Assembly: GCA_964631125.1 (NCBI GenBank)
Contig: CAZVYN010000004.1
Coordinates: 40,143-104,142 of the forward strand
Source: CAZVYN01 sp964631125
Lineage (GTDB): Bacteria; Eisenbacteria; RBG-16-71-46; CAIMUX01
DNA length: 64,000 nt
Reading direction: 5' to 3'
The stretch's first letter is position 1; the number at the start of each line of letters is the position of its first letter. The translations under genes and the position numbers were made by a program. Of this stretch, positions 1 to 9,191 are shown one piece after another. The notes under the pieces were generated by a model that was not told the origin of the DNA, made no database searches, and worked only from the letters and a program-made list of their open reading frames with translations.

Positions 1-815
1 TCGACGTCGCCGTAGACCACGTTCTCCTGATAGGTCGAGAGATTCTCCATCCACCAGGGGTTGTCCATCGTGTAGCCCATCTGGACCACGTGGTGGTATT
101 CGTGCGCGACCGTCACCTGCATCGGCTGCGTGCGGTCGGCGTACTCGAAGCCGGCGTAATCATTGTCGATGACGAAGAACGCCGTCCGATTCCCGGCCCA
201 CGAGTCGACCGGCGAGTCCTCGGCCTCGGTGTAGCCGTAGACGCCGCTGATGTTCTCGATGTAGCAGTCGATCAGCCCGGCGCCTCCGCCGGCCGTCCCA
301 TCCGACGGCGGAACCTGCCACTCCTCGACTCGATGGTAGATCGCATAGCTCGCCTCACAGGCCGCCACCACCGCATCCAAGTACGCGCGGTTCGGCCACC
401 CATGCGGAGCCTTCGCGCCGCCGTCGTTGAAGTGCACGCGAAAGTGCTCGGAGTCGACATGCGAATTCAGCACCGGCCGCGCCAACAAGTCGCCCATCTC
501 CGCCTGCACCGCGGACTGGAGCACCGAAGGTTGGCTCGCCAATTCGCGCTGGGCTTCGGCGATGATCTCGGTCCCGCACTTCACCGGCGCCGCCTCGAGT
601 GCGAATCGCGCCGGCAACGCGTCAGGCTTGCGGATGAACTGGAGCTTGTAGAGCGCCGACTGCGACGCGCTGATCTCGCCCGAGTCGCGCGCGGAATCGA
701 TGGAGGTGAGAGCGGGGTGACCGTGAGCGGCGATAGGCGCGACGACAAATGCAACGACACCACAGATCGCGAGGAGCAGGCGCCCCGTCCGTCGGCCCCG
801 ACCAAGTCGCCGCAT
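1..815 (-). CDS. Secreted zinc metalloprotease, C-terminus cut by window edge
   Basis: Reading from the ATG at 815 gives about 271 residues that run off the left edge. A GGAGGGG ribosome site lies just upstream. The N-terminus is a signal peptide (arginine-rich start, then a hydrophobic stretch LLLAICGVVAFVVAPIAA). The mature part contains HEYHH at about residue 238, an HExxH zinc site, followed by a run rich in aromatic residues. The region before it (SEHFRVHFNDGG) resembles the strand-rich lead-in of MXAN_6640-type putative metalloproteases. Family assignment rests on that resemblance and the HExxH, so the enzyme class is more secure than the family. Substrate unknown; likely periplasmic or extracellular. 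Confidence 0.7.
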   Translation of the reverse strand, partial: MRRLGRGRRTGRLLLAICGVVAFVVAPIAAHGHPALTSIDSARDSGEISASQSALYKLQFIRKPDALPARFALEAAPVKCGTEIIAEAQRELASQPSVLQSAVQAEMGDLLARPVLNSHVDSEHFRVHFNDGGAKAPHGWPNRAYLDAVVAACEASYAIYHRVEEWQVPPSDGTAGGGAGLIDCYIENISGVYGYTEAEDSPVDSWAGNRTAFFVIDNDYAGFEYADRTQPMQVTVAHEYHHVVQMGYTMDNPWWMENLSTYQENVVYGDV

Positions 816-933
816 CGTCCCCTCCGTCCACGATCCTCACACTCTTGGTTCGCCCCGTCGGCTCGCCCTGGAGTAGGCGTCCAAAGTATGAGACGCGTGA
901 ACGATAGCAACGGCCTCGAGGAGGGGTCAACAG

Positions 934-2598
934 TCAGTCCAGGTAGAGAATCCAGAGATCGCTCACAAGGTTTTCGGAGAGGCTGTAGGCGATCCGTCTC
1001 CCGTCCGGCGACCACGTCGGCCCGTACTCGTCGCCGGGATCGGTCGAAAGTCGGATTGGATTCTCGCCGAGCGGCAACATCACCCAGATGTCGTACCCTC
1101 CCTCGCGGTCGGATGCGTACGCGATGCGGCTCCCGTCCGGCGAGAAGCTGGGATTGAACTCCCGAGCCGCGTCGTGCGTGATCTGCGTTCGCTCCCCCGT
1201 CGAGAGCGTGAGGACCCACAAATCCCGCACGCCGTCCTGGGTCACGAAGAAGACGAATCGGGATCCGTCGGGCGACCAATCCAGGGACTCCGCCCCCGAC
1301 CCCGCCGGATAGTGAACCGGGGCGCCGCCGGAGACGGGGACTCGATAGAGTTCGCTGGTCCATTGGGTCGTCGACATGTCCCTGACGGTGTAGGCGATCT
1401 CGCTCCCATCCGGCACCCAAGCGAACGAACTTACATCGCGGCCCGCGCCATGCGAAGCGATGACCTCGAGGTCTCCGCTCCCCGGCACATCCATCACGGC
1501 GAGTTCGGACTCCAAACCGTTGTCGACCGGTTTCAAGGCAATCAGCGCAAGACGCCGCCCATCGGGCGACCACTTTGCCACTGTGGCGCCTTCCGGCTGA
1601 ATATCCGTCAGGCGATCGGTGCGGCCCCCGCTCGCCGGGATGCTGCAGATCTGGTTGCGGTACTGATTCTCCCAATCCGTACGAAACAGGATCGTTTCCC
1701 CGTCCGGGGACCAGTCCGGGATCGTAGCGCCGGCCGACAGCGAACTGTTGGTGAGGCGAACGACAGCGCGAGTGGATGCACTCGCTACGTTGGACAGCCC
1801 CGACCAGAAGGGGTTGTCGTCCGCAGACCGAAGCGCGAAAAAGTACGTCTGCGCGCGCTCGAGCCCGGGAACGACGAAAACCTCGCGGCTCTCGGCGGGC
1901 TTCGGGATCGGCAATCCGACGACCTGAGTCGTGCCCTCCCAGGTGTCTTCGGTTATCGGGGCGAATGCGTGTCGCAAGTCGTAAGCGGCTGCGGCGCCGA
2001 CGGCCGCGTCACTACCCGGTGCGGTCCATGCGAGCGTCACACTGAACGCGGTCTCGGCGACCACTTCCAGATCGATCACGGCCCGCGGCGCGAGGTCGCC
2101 GAGCACGGTGGCGGCGACAACATTCGAGAGTTGTGACCAATTCAGGTCGGCGTCCGCAGCCTTCATCGCGAAGTACCAAATGCCGGCGCCCAGCTCACCA
2201 ATGTGGATCGTCTCCACCTGTCCCGCGCGCCGCGGCTCTGGCGGGAACGGCGCCACCGCGGCGGAATCCCACTCCGCCGCGGTGATCAGTGTCCTCGAAT
2301 ACCGAAACTCGTACCGAAACGCCTGACCCTCCATCCCGTCGTCGCCCGGCGCGGTCCAACTCAGAGTCACGACGTCACTACTGTTGCTCTGGATCCGCAG
2401 GCTTTCAACCGTCGCGGGAGGCGTGGTGTCCGGCGGTGTCGGCGCAGGATCGTCTTGCGAACACGCCGCCGCGATCACAATCGCGACAGCGACCAACCCG
2501 TGGAGCCCAATCCGAATCTGCTCCTGCTTCCGCTGCTCGCACTCGGTCGCGAACGGGCTACGGCTAAACCGATCGACGGCTCCCTCTCTAAGTCGCAA
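934..2598 (-). CDS. Lipoprotein with two FN3 domains and a TolB-like propeller
   Basis: A 554-residue lipoprotein. The signal ends in IAAAC (Cys46), so it should be lipidated and membrane anchored. Residues about 60-275 form two fibronectin type III-like domains (each with a SWTAPG or AWTAPG core and a WSxLSNV end). Residues about 285-554 hold six PD40/WD40-like propeller blades with the xWSPDGxxIxF signature, as in TolB and DPP-IV N-terminal domains. No enzyme motif is visible, so a binding or scaffold role is inferred. The TTG start abuts the stop codon of the upstream Hint gene; the long charged stretch before the hydrophobic core makes this start somewhat uncertain. Confidence 0.8.
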   Translation of the reverse strand: MRLREGAVDRFSRSPFATECEQRKQEQIRIGLHGLVAVAIVIAAACSQDDPAPTPPDTTPPATVESLRIQSNSSDVVTLSWTAPGDDGMEGQAFRYEFRYSRTLITAAEWDSAAVAPFPPEPRRAGQVETIHIGELGAGIWYFAMKAADADLNWSQLSNVVAATVLGDLAPRAVIDLEVVAETAFSVTLAWTAPGSDAAVGAAAAYDLRHAFAPITEDTWEGTTQVVGLPIPKPAESREVFVVPGLERAQTYFFALRSADDNPFWSGLSNVASASTRAVVRLTNSSLSAGATIPDWSPDGETILFRTDWENQYRNQICSIPASGGRTDRLTDIQPEGATVAKWSPDGRRLALIALKPVDNGLESELAVMDVPGSGDLEVIASHGAGRDVSSFAWVPDGSEIAYTVRDMSTTQWTSELYRVPVSGGAPVHYPAGSGAESLDWSPDGSRFVFFVTQDGVRDLWVLTLSTGERTQITHDAAREFNPSFSPDGSRIAYASDREGGYDIWVMLPLGENPIRLSTDPGDEYGPTWSPDGRRIAYSLSENLVSDLWILYLD

Positions 2599-3291
2599 TC
2601 AATCCTCGCAATCCGGGCAGTACTGTACAAAATCTAGACAATCTTCCTTGTTGTGGACGATTACGCCGTGCGCCACAAAGGCGCCCGTCGAGACTTGAAA
2701 GTTGTAAACGATCGCTCCCTCGTCTACGCGTTCGATGGAACGCACTTCTAATTCTCCGCCTGAAACCTGTGACATGACATCGCCCACGGTGAGTGTACTT
2801 GCCGGCCTCCAATCGCCCCCGCTCAAGAACGGGTGATTCTCCGTTACCCGGATCACCCCGTTGATGACGTAGTAATGCGACGCGCGAAACGGCCGATGTA
2901 CCTTTACGACATTCGCTGCCGTCATGATTCGGGTCTGGGACTCGTAGGAGAGCACAATGTCTCCCGGCTGGATCGACTCGACGGGCTTGGTGCTCCCATC
3001 TGCGAGCAAGATCGGAGTGCCGGCGAGCATGCAGTCGCAGCCGGAACAGATTCCGCAGCAACAGCTCTGCCATCCGCTCGCGCCCCCCAACCGGGGTCGA
3101 TCACACCCCAATTGCACTTCCACTGCCGGTTCCCCGACGAACAACTTCCGGTCCACTCGATTACCGCCTGGCAGTGCGTCTCATCGCAGAAATCGTCCGC
3201 ATTGACGTGTGAGCAGCTGGGCTGGGCGCCTGCGTCAGTGGACCAGGACGCCCAGACGGCAACACAGCAGCGCGAGGAATGACAGTCGCAT
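2599..3291 (-). CDS. Secreted Cys-rich Hint (intein-like) protein, apparently frameshifted twice
   Basis: The start at 3291 follows a strong AAGGAGGAGGAG site and encodes a signal-like MRLSFLALLCC. A stop at 3235-3237 interrupts that frame. The next frame reads coherently through about 3095 (CSHVNADDFCDETHC, then GSCSSGNRQWKCNWG). The original frame resumes after a C6 run at 3083-3088 (G6 on the coding strand). From there come a Cys cluster (CCCGICSGCDC) and a Hint domain: CMLAGTPILLADG (block A), TENHPF (block B) and FVAHGVIVHN (blocks F/G), then a Cys-containing tail. The residue after the terminal HN is Lys rather than Cys, Ser or Thr, so canonical splicing is not expected. The shifts compensate each other; sequencing indels or gene decay are both possible. 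Confidence 0.6.
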
Positions 3292-3655
3292 CGTCTCCTC
3301 CTCCTTCGTTTGCCGGTACTCCGTTGGACCGATCGCTAAGAGGGGTTGAACGCTGTCGAGCCGGGCGGGGCCCGTACGGCACACCGCTGCAAAACAATCG
3401 GATCGTGGAGCCCAGCCTTTGCCAGGCGATCTTCGGTTGTCGTTGCTGTCGCGCCGTAGACCTTCCGCCGAGGGCAGACCCAACGGATCGGGCGAACTCC
3501 GTTGCCATGTCAGCGACTCGGAATGCTTCGGAGGCGCGAACCACCGGGGAGAATCCACCGCGGGACAGACCGCGTCAAGAAGTAACAGCGCTGGTCGACT
3601 CACGGTCCGGAGATGGAAACGCGAAACACGGGTCATTCCATCTGTAAACTGAATC
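3292..3655. other. Intergenic stretch, no gene recognised
   Basis: About 360 bases lie between the Hint gene start and the 3' end of the PP2C-like/PEGA gene, both on the minus strand. Open frames here have arginine/serine-rich shadow composition and no ribosome site. The Hint gene promoter should lie in this stretch, but no convincing -35/-10 pair was found. Confidence 0.4.
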
Positions 3656-6049
3656 TCACGGTTCGGCGACGGGCTCTTCTCCGGATGGGGTCATGGCGCT
3701 CCAGTCGATCGCGGGGGAACGGGTGGGTGTCGAGTCGGGCTTCGGAGGGGTGGCGGTGGCGGTCGCCAGGTTACGTCGAGGCTCCAAGCGGAACAGGTCG
3801 GAGTAGACGAGGTCGCCGTCGGGGGCGCTGGCGGTGAAGTAGTAGGTGACGGCGCCGGCGAGGGGGATCGATGCGTCGGGGATGAGTCCGCCGAACGTTC
3901 CGGCCTCGAGGTCGATCGGTTCCAGAGGAATGTCGAGGCGCCCGGTCGCAAGTTCCGGAAGATGGAGCTTCGGCGCGGTCTGGGCGGCGAGAGATCCCTC
4001 CACCGTCAGCATGATCGGGACCGGTCCGCGCACGACGATGCGACCGGGCGAGTGATGGACGAGCGATGGGCGATCGCCCGTTCCGAAGCGCGCGACGACG
4101 GTGCGCGCCGAGTGCTCCCGCGCCTCGATCAACTCGACGTACTGGCCGCCGTCCGCGGAGCGAACGCCGACGCTGCGCAGTCCGGGCAGGAGCACCTGTT
4201 CCAGCGGCGTGAGCCCCGTGAACTGTCCGTCGATGAAGACCGAGTCAGTGTGGGACGCGACGAGGCCGCGTCCGTCTGCGAGCGACCAGGATTCCACTTC
4301 GACCACAGGATCGACGCCGAAACGATGATTCGGCACGAGCACCCGGGTCGCGTGATCGGCGCGCACGAATATGGGGCGATCCCAGAGTGGGGTCTCTGAG
4401 TCTTCGTAGAACAGGCGCGCCCAACCGAGCGGGATCGAATCGAGCGACGCCGGCAGTGCGATCGGCGCGCGTCCTTGGATCCAGACGCGGCCCTGACGGC
4501 TCGGATCGCCGCCGACGACTTCGACGCGGCCGGTCAGCCGCGGGGCCCAGCGCGTCGGCTCTCCTCGTACGACGCGAACTTCGGATTCATGGATGCCGGC
4601 CGCGCCCAGGTCGACGCGCACGCGGTGCAATCCCGCCGAGATCGACTCCAACCGAAACGGCGAGCCGCCGGTCTGCGTCACGCCGTCGATCTCGATCCCG
4701 ACCGCGGGGGGCGACGGCTCGATCACGAGGGCGCCGGTCCCGAAGTTCGGCAACGGGGAGACGAATCCCTTCCCCACTCCCTGTCGCAGACTCGGAATGG
4801 CCGCGAGCGCCAGGAGCCCAGCGCCCACCAAGATGAGGACGACGGTCATCGCGATCATCGCGGGCCGACGCATCGAGGAATTCACTTCGTCACGCCGTCC
4901 GAATCGACCCGGAGTGCCCGTGTCGTCGGCATCCGTCGCCGCAGGCGCCACCGCAGGGGTCGCCATCAACTCTTCGATCGCCGCCGCCTCCGCAGACGTC
5001 ACGGTCTGCTCGACCGGCTCGGTCCCACCGGGGTGCGAAACCGGCGACTTGATCGGCGCCGAGACGAACGTCGGCGGGGTCGACTGCGGAGTCGGCAAAG
5101 TCGGCTTGGGTTGCGGCGATGGTTCCGGCGTGGGCTGCGCCGACTCCCACGGAAACTGCCAGTCCTCGACCTCCGTGCCGAAGTCGATGGCCGGTTCTCG
5201 CGGAACGACCGGTCTTTCCGGCGCATGAGCGAACATCTGCTCGACGACTGACCCGGCGTCCGTCGTAGCGGCATCGGACGCCGTGGACGGAGCGGGCGCC
5301 GGACGATCGAGCAGGAGCGACAGTTCCTTGATCGGGTTCTCTCGCTCGCCTTCTCCCTGGTTGGCGCCGACCGGAATGAACTTGAACGCGACCGCGCTGG
5401 CGGCCGGCGATTGGAGACCGAGCAGATTCACCAGTCCATCGCAGGCGCGCTTCATGTCGGGGGTTTGCGCGAAGAGGCGCGCCACGGCCCTCAGATCCGG
5501 CGAGGGCGCGAGCTCGCTGCTGGCGATCACGATGATGTCGCCCGGCTGGATCGGAATCGACGTGACCTCGAGCCGAAGTCTCTCGGAGCTCCCGAGACCG
5601 GTGCGGACCGAGGCTTCGGGAAGCCCCTCGGCCAGGTGCGCCTGACCGTCCCGCAGCAGGCAGATCCAGGTGGGCGCGGTCTTGACGAACCAGATGCGAT
5701 CCTCCTCCGCCGCCGCGCAGGCCATCTCGACCCAACGCGCCTCGCGAAGCAGCGACCGGTTCTCTTTGTAGAGCTTGGCGTGCACCGCCTGCAGGCTGGC
5801 CACGACCCGACGCAACGGCGCCGGTAGCTCGCCCGCGGTCTCGGGGCTCGTCTCCCCGTCACTCCACTCTTCAGACGACAATTCGCGCAGCCGCGGCTCG
5901 ATGAAGCGGGCGAACGTATCTTCGGGATGTCCGAGCGCCACGACGCCGAGGACGAGAGACGGCTCGGTCCAGGCGCGACACGCTCCCCCCTCGAGTTCCG
6001 AGGTGCCGACCTCGATGCGTACCAGCGACGGGTTTTCCTGGGGCGTCAT
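3656..6049 (-). CDS. PP2C-like protein with transmembrane helix and PEGA domain
   Basis: A 797-residue protein. Residues 1-230 resemble the core of PP2C-type phosphatases: a GDIIVIASSEL strand sits where active enzymes have GDxxLLCSDGL, but the catalytic Asp residues and the DGHG motif are not seen, so it is probably inactive. Residues 240-395 are a Pro/Ser/Ala-rich linker. A membrane helix spans about 397-419. Residues about 438-490 are a PEGA domain (GALVIEPSPPAVGIEIDG), a surface carbohydrate or protein-binding module. The ATG overlaps the upstream TPR stop codon (ATGA), so the two are translationally coupled. A cytosolic sensor linked to an exported PEGA module is inferred. The reading frame continues upstream but that part is a shadow of the TPR gene. 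Confidence 0.7.
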   Translation of the reverse strand: MTPQENPSLVRIEVGTSELEGGACRAWTEPSLVLGVVALGHPEDTFARFIEPRLRELSSEEWSDGETSPETAGELPAPLRRVVASLQAVHAKLYKENRSLLREARWVEMACAAAEEDRIWFVKTAPTWICLLRDGQAHLAEGLPEASVRTGLGSSERLRLEVTSIPIQPGDIIVIASSELAPSPDLRAVARLFAQTPDMKRACDGLVNLLGLQSPAASAVAFKFIPVGANQGEGERENPIKELSLLLDRPAPAPSTASDAATTDAGSVVEQMFAHAPERPVVPREPAIDFGTEVEDWQFPWESAQPTPEPSPQPKPTLPTPQSTPPTFVSAPIKSPVSHPGGTEPVEQTVTSAEAAAIEELMATPAVAPAATDADDTGTPGRFGRRDEVNSSMRRPAMIAMTVVLILVGAGLLALAAIPSLRQGVGKGFVSPLPNFGTGALVIEPSPPAVGIEIDGVTQTGGSPFRLESISAGLHRVRVDLGAAGIHESEVRVVRGEPTRWAPRLTGRVEVVGGDPSRQGRVWIQGRAPIALPASLDSIPLGWARLFYEDSETPLWDRPIFVRADHATRVLVPNHRFGVDPVVEVESWSLADGRGLVASHTDSVFIDGQFTGLTPLEQVLLPGLRSVGVRSADGGQYVELIEAREHSARTVVARFGTGDRPSLVHHSPGRIVVRGPVPIMLTVEGSLAAQTAPKLHLPELATGRLDIPLEPIDLEAGTFGGLIPDASIPLAGAVTYYFTASAPDGDLVYSDLFRLEPRRNLATATATPPKPDSTPTRSPAIDWSAMTPSGEEPVAEP

Positions 6050-7422
6050 GCGCTCTTCACCTCCGGCTGACGGAGCGGCTGCCCCTCCTGCCACTTCTGC
6101 GTTCGCTCCAGGTACTGACGCCACGCCTCCTGCGCCTTCCGCTTGAGGCCGCAGACGCGGTAGGCCTGCCCCATGACGTAGTAGGTCCGCGGGAAAGAAG
6201 GATTGAGCGCGGCGGCTCGCTCCAGCAACTCGACCGCCGCGTTGTTCTCGCCGATCGCGAGGTGCGCCTCGGCCTTCTGCACCAGCAGGTCCGCCGATGG
6301 CGCGCCGCCGAGCAACAGGCGATCGAGCTCGACGATCGCCTCGGCGTGCGCGCTCGACTCGAGCAACGCCTGCGCCAGACTCATGCGCGCCTGGAAATAG
6401 TTCGGGTTGATCGCCAACGCCGCTCGGTAGCAACGCACGCCATCCGCGGCGCGCCCCACCGCCTCGTAGAGGAGACCGAGGTTGTACTGCACGTCGGGGA
6501 ACTTCGGACGCAGGCGTGCGGCGACTTCGAACTGCACGACCGCCTCGTCGGGAAATCCCTGCGACTGGTACTCGGAACCGAGCGCCACGCGCGCTTCCAC
6601 CGAGGTGGCGTCGCATTCGATCGCGCGCAGCAGCGAGCGCATCGCGCCCTCTTCGTTGCCGTGGGCAAGTGAGAGACGTGACATGCGCAGGAGATGTCGT
6701 GCCTCGTCTCCCTGACGGAGAAAGGCCTCTTCGTAGAGCGCGGCGGCGTCATCCCCCGCTCCCTGCGTCGCGCAGATGAGGGCGAGGTGTTCGTAGAGCG
6801 CGGCGGTCAGCGGATTCCACGAGGCGGCATCCATCGCACGCACGGCCGCGCTCGGCTCGGGCGCAAGCGAGAGCTGGAGCTTCTCCGGACGCGCGTCGTC
6901 GCGGCGCTCCAGCACTCCGCGACGCATCAGGATCTCTTCGTAGAACGGATGTCCCTTGGCGGCGCCGCAGAGGTAGCCGGCGGCCCGACGGTGGTCGCCG
7001 CTGCAATGCGCATAGATCGCCGCTGTGAACGCGGCGAGGCCGTTCCAACGCGAATCGGTGGTCAGCGCTTCCAGCCCGCGGAACACCTCGGAAAACTGGC
7101 CGGCTTGCGCGAAATACCAAGCGCTCCAGAGACTCCGCAACGGCTCCTCGACTCGGAACTCCGCGGCCTCGGTTCGCCAGACATCCGCCGGGAGAGAGCC
7201 GTCTCGCAGCCTGCGCGCGACCAGTCGATTGAACCGCGCCGCCGCGTACCGCGGGTTGATCTCGACCGCGGCTTCGAATTCGGTCCACGCCTCCGACCAC
7301 TCGCCGCGTTCGAGGAACAAGAGCCCGCAGAGATTGCGAATGTCCGCGAAGTTCGGATTCCGCCTTCGATCTTCCAGCAGGTCGCGTTCGGCCGTGGCCC
7401 ACGGATCGAAGATGAGCCGCAT
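6046..7422 (-). CDS. TPR-repeat protein
   Basis: A 458-residue protein made almost entirely of tetratricopeptide repeats, for example AAARLRPKFPDVQYNLGLLY and AALAINPNYFQARMSLAQAL, spread from about residue 20 to the C-terminus. No signal peptide, so it is probably cytosolic. The ATG at 7422 follows an AGGAGCTC ribosome site. It is the middle gene of BON, TPR and PP2C-like/PEGA genes, and its stop overlaps the next start. TPR proteins act as protein-protein scaffolds; a partner role for the PP2C-like protein is inferred from coupling only. Confidence 0.75.
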   Translation of the reverse strand: MRLIFDPWATAERDLLEDRRRNPNFADIRNLCGLLFLERGEWSEAWTEFEAAVEINPRYAAARFNRLVARRLRDGSLPADVWRTEAAEFRVEEPLRSLWSAWYFAQAGQFSEVFRGLEALTTDSRWNGLAAFTAAIYAHCSGDHRRAAGYLCGAAKGHPFYEEILMRRGVLERRDDARPEKLQLSLAPEPSAAVRAMDAASWNPLTAALYEHLALICATQGAGDDAAALYEEAFLRQGDEARHLLRMSRLSLAHGNEEGAMRSLLRAIECDATSVEARVALGSEYQSQGFPDEAVVQFEVAARLRPKFPDVQYNLGLLYEAVGRAADGVRCYRAALAINPNYFQARMSLAQALLESSAHAEAIVELDRLLLGGAPSADLLVQKAEAHLAIGENNAAVELLERAAALNPSFPRTYYVMGQAYRVCGLKRKAQEAWRQYLERTQKWQEGQPLRQPEVKSA

Positions 7423-7463
7423 GGGAGCTCCTGAGCCCGGTCGGCCTAGGTCAGTGATCGCCT

Positions 7464-7745
7464 TCACTGGCCCACCGCCCGCTTCTGATCGCCGAAGCGA
7501 AAGACCACATCGTGGACTTCGGGGATCTCTCCGATCTCGCGACTCAGCTTCTGGACGTAGCTGTCCTGCCAAGCGGTGTCGGATGGATCGCCTCCTCTCG
7601 ACGGTCCGCCGAGCAGTTGCAGGCTTCCCCCGATGTAGACGACCCCGTTCGTCGTGCCGATGGTCAACGGCTTGAGGTCGACCCACTTCTTCGCGAGCAG
7701 GATACGAACCTTGGCTTGAATCTGGGAATCGATAGCTTTCTGCAT
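7464..7745 (-). CDS. Small BON-domain-like protein
   Basis: A 93-residue protein with one BON-like fold: an N-terminal helix (QIQAKVRILLAKKW), strand LTIGTTNGVVYIGGSL, then helix VQKLSREIGEIPEVHDVVFRF. BON domains bind phospholipid or other proteins. There is no signal peptide, so a cytosolic role with the TPR and PP2C-like neighbours is likely. A GGGAGGG site precedes the ATG. A Gly/Asp-rich insert sits between the two halves of the domain. Confidence 0.65.
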   Translation of the reverse strand: MQKAIDSQIQAKVRILLAKKWVDLKPLTIGTTNGVVYIGGSLQLLGGPSRGGDPSDTAWQDSYVQKLSREIGEIPEVHDVVFRFGDQKRAVGQ

Positions 7746-7979
7746 TCGGCCCTCCCTCGGTGCTCGGGATGGGTCAAGCGATGTGCCACCCGCGGAACCG
7801 TCGGACGCCCCGGTTCCGGTCCCTGCCGGCGAGTAGGGAGGCCGCTACGGGCGAAGCAGTTGCGGGAGTTCGGCCGATTCGAGCCGGATCGGAAGGCGAA
7901 TGGAGGAGGGAAGAAGCGGACGCGCAACGGTCAGTTCCGGTCCGGACGGCCCGATCGGCCGATCGCAGACTGGCCGACC

Positions 7980-8987
7980 TCAGAACCGGACGTTCGCTGA
8001 GATCCGGTGGGAGTCGTCCAGATCGGCGTTCGAGAGGAAGGCGTAGTCGACGCCGAACCGATCGAGGCGGAGCCCGGCGCCCGCCGCCAACTCGCCGGCG
8101 TCCGTCCCCACTCGGGCCGCGATGCGTTCCGCGTACCAATACTCGAGACCACCCTGCAGATCGCCGGTAAGCGACGATTCGCCGAATTGACTCGCTTCGA
8201 TCCGACGGTCGAAGGTCATCCCCACACCGCCGGCCGCCGTCAGGCTGCCGCGGATCGCATCGAACCCCCGCGTCCAGCTTCCGCCCAGGTGGAGGCTCGG
8301 CGAGACCGTGTCCTTGTGACCGGTATCCCAGGAGATCTGAGTCGCTGTCGCGTCGCTCAGCCGCGCGCCCAGCATGAGCCCCGGCTGGGCCAGGTAGAGC
8401 ACTCCGAAGTCCAACCCGATGCCGAAGCTGGTGTTGTCGAGGAGACCCTGGCGCAGCATCTTCACATTGCCGCCGAAGAGCCACCCGGTGCGGATCTCGC
8501 GAGCGTAGGTCAAGAAGAGGCCGTACTCGTCGTCGCTCTTCATCTCGAATTGGTCGGTCAGGATCGGCTCGTTATCCTGCCGCTCGCCGTCGCCGTTGAG
8601 GTCGTCGAAGGCATGCTTGGTCAGCGGAATATCGTCCACCGAGAATCGCACCAGACCGATGCCGATGCCCGCCGCCTTGTCCCCTTGCAGCGGCTGGGCG
8701 AAGCCCAAGTAGTCGTGACTGGCCAGCGAGCCCAGATGTTCCGAATGCATCGCCATGAGCTCTCCTTGACGCAGGAGAGCCAACCCAGCGGGGTTCCACT
8801 GGGCGGCCGAGGCATCGTCGGCGATGGCCACGAAGGCGCCTCCCATCCCGAGGGCGCGGGCGCCGACGCCGATCCGGAGGAACTCCGCCGCGTACTTGGC
8901 GAACGCCGAGGCGTCGGAAGGAGTGAAGACGGCGGCAGATACGGCGGTCGCGGACAGGACGGCGGCGAGGGAGATCCGGCGATGCAC
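7980..8987 (-). CDS. PorV/PorQ-family outer-membrane barrel protein
   Basis: A 335-residue protein with a signal peptide (cleavage near ASA-FA) followed by the family hallmark FLRIGVGARALGMGGAFVAI and WNPAGLA. The rest alternates as beta strands, and it ends in a terminal Phe typical of barrel insertion signals. PorV/PorQ relatives of the FadL-like group act with type IX secretion in Bacteroidota but are also widespread in the wider FCB group without it. An internal DLNGDGERQDNEP segment looks like a calcium-binding loop. The GTG start follows GAGGAGG. It is monocistronic here. No other type IX component is in the window. Confidence 0.85.
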   Translation of the reverse strand: MHRRISLAAVLSATAVSAAVFTPSDASAFAKYAAEFLRIGVGARALGMGGAFVAIADDASAAQWNPAGLALLRQGELMAMHSEHLGSLASHDYLGFAQPLQGDKAAGIGIGLVRFSVDDIPLTKHAFDDLNGDGERQDNEPILTDQFEMKSDDEYGLFLTYAREIRTGWLFGGNVKMLRQGLLDNTSFGIGLDFGVLYLAQPGLMLGARLSDATATQISWDTGHKDTVSPSLHLGGSWTRGFDAIRGSLTAAGGVGMTFDRRIEASQFGESSLTGDLQGGLEYWYAERIAARVGTDAGELAAGAGLRLDRFGVDYAFLSNADLDDSHRISANVRF

Positions 8988-9077
8988 GGGCAGCCTCCTC
9001 GGAGGATCGGCGTGTCGAGCGGGGGTCGGGTGGGCGAGATGCTAGGCGCCTCGCCCCCCCAGGGTCAATCCGGGTAA

Positions 9078-9160
9078 TTGACAGCAGGCTCTCGAGGGTC
9101 CACCATCGATTGACTGTCAAGTTTGCATGACACAAGTTTGCGTGACATGTGTCCTATAAG
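9078..9160 (+). promoter_or_regulatory. Tandem 15-bp repeats and TGTCA/TGACA dyad upstream of PEP-CTERM gene
   Basis: Two adjacent copies of CAAGTTTGCRTGACA occupy 9118-9132 and 9133-9147 (14 of 15 identical). TGTCA (9115-9119) and TGACA (9128-9132) form an inverted pair with 8-bp spacing. TTGACAG (9078-9084) and CTGTCAA (9114-9120) form a second, wider dyad. A possible -10 TATAAG lies at 9155-9160, 32 bases before the ATG, with no good -35. This arrangement suggests an activator- or repressor-controlled promoter. Confidence 0.45.
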
Positions 9161-9191
9161 TCGCAGAGATTCATTACGCGAGGAGTTGCCG

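Noticed and set aside
90..1157. Long + strand frame over the first kilobase
   Set aside because: Arg-rich shadow of the minus-strand metalloprotease and propeller genes.
2599..3156. Hint domain as a splicing intein in a host protein
   Set aside because: No conserved extein, and the residue after HN is Lys, so protein splicing is not supported.
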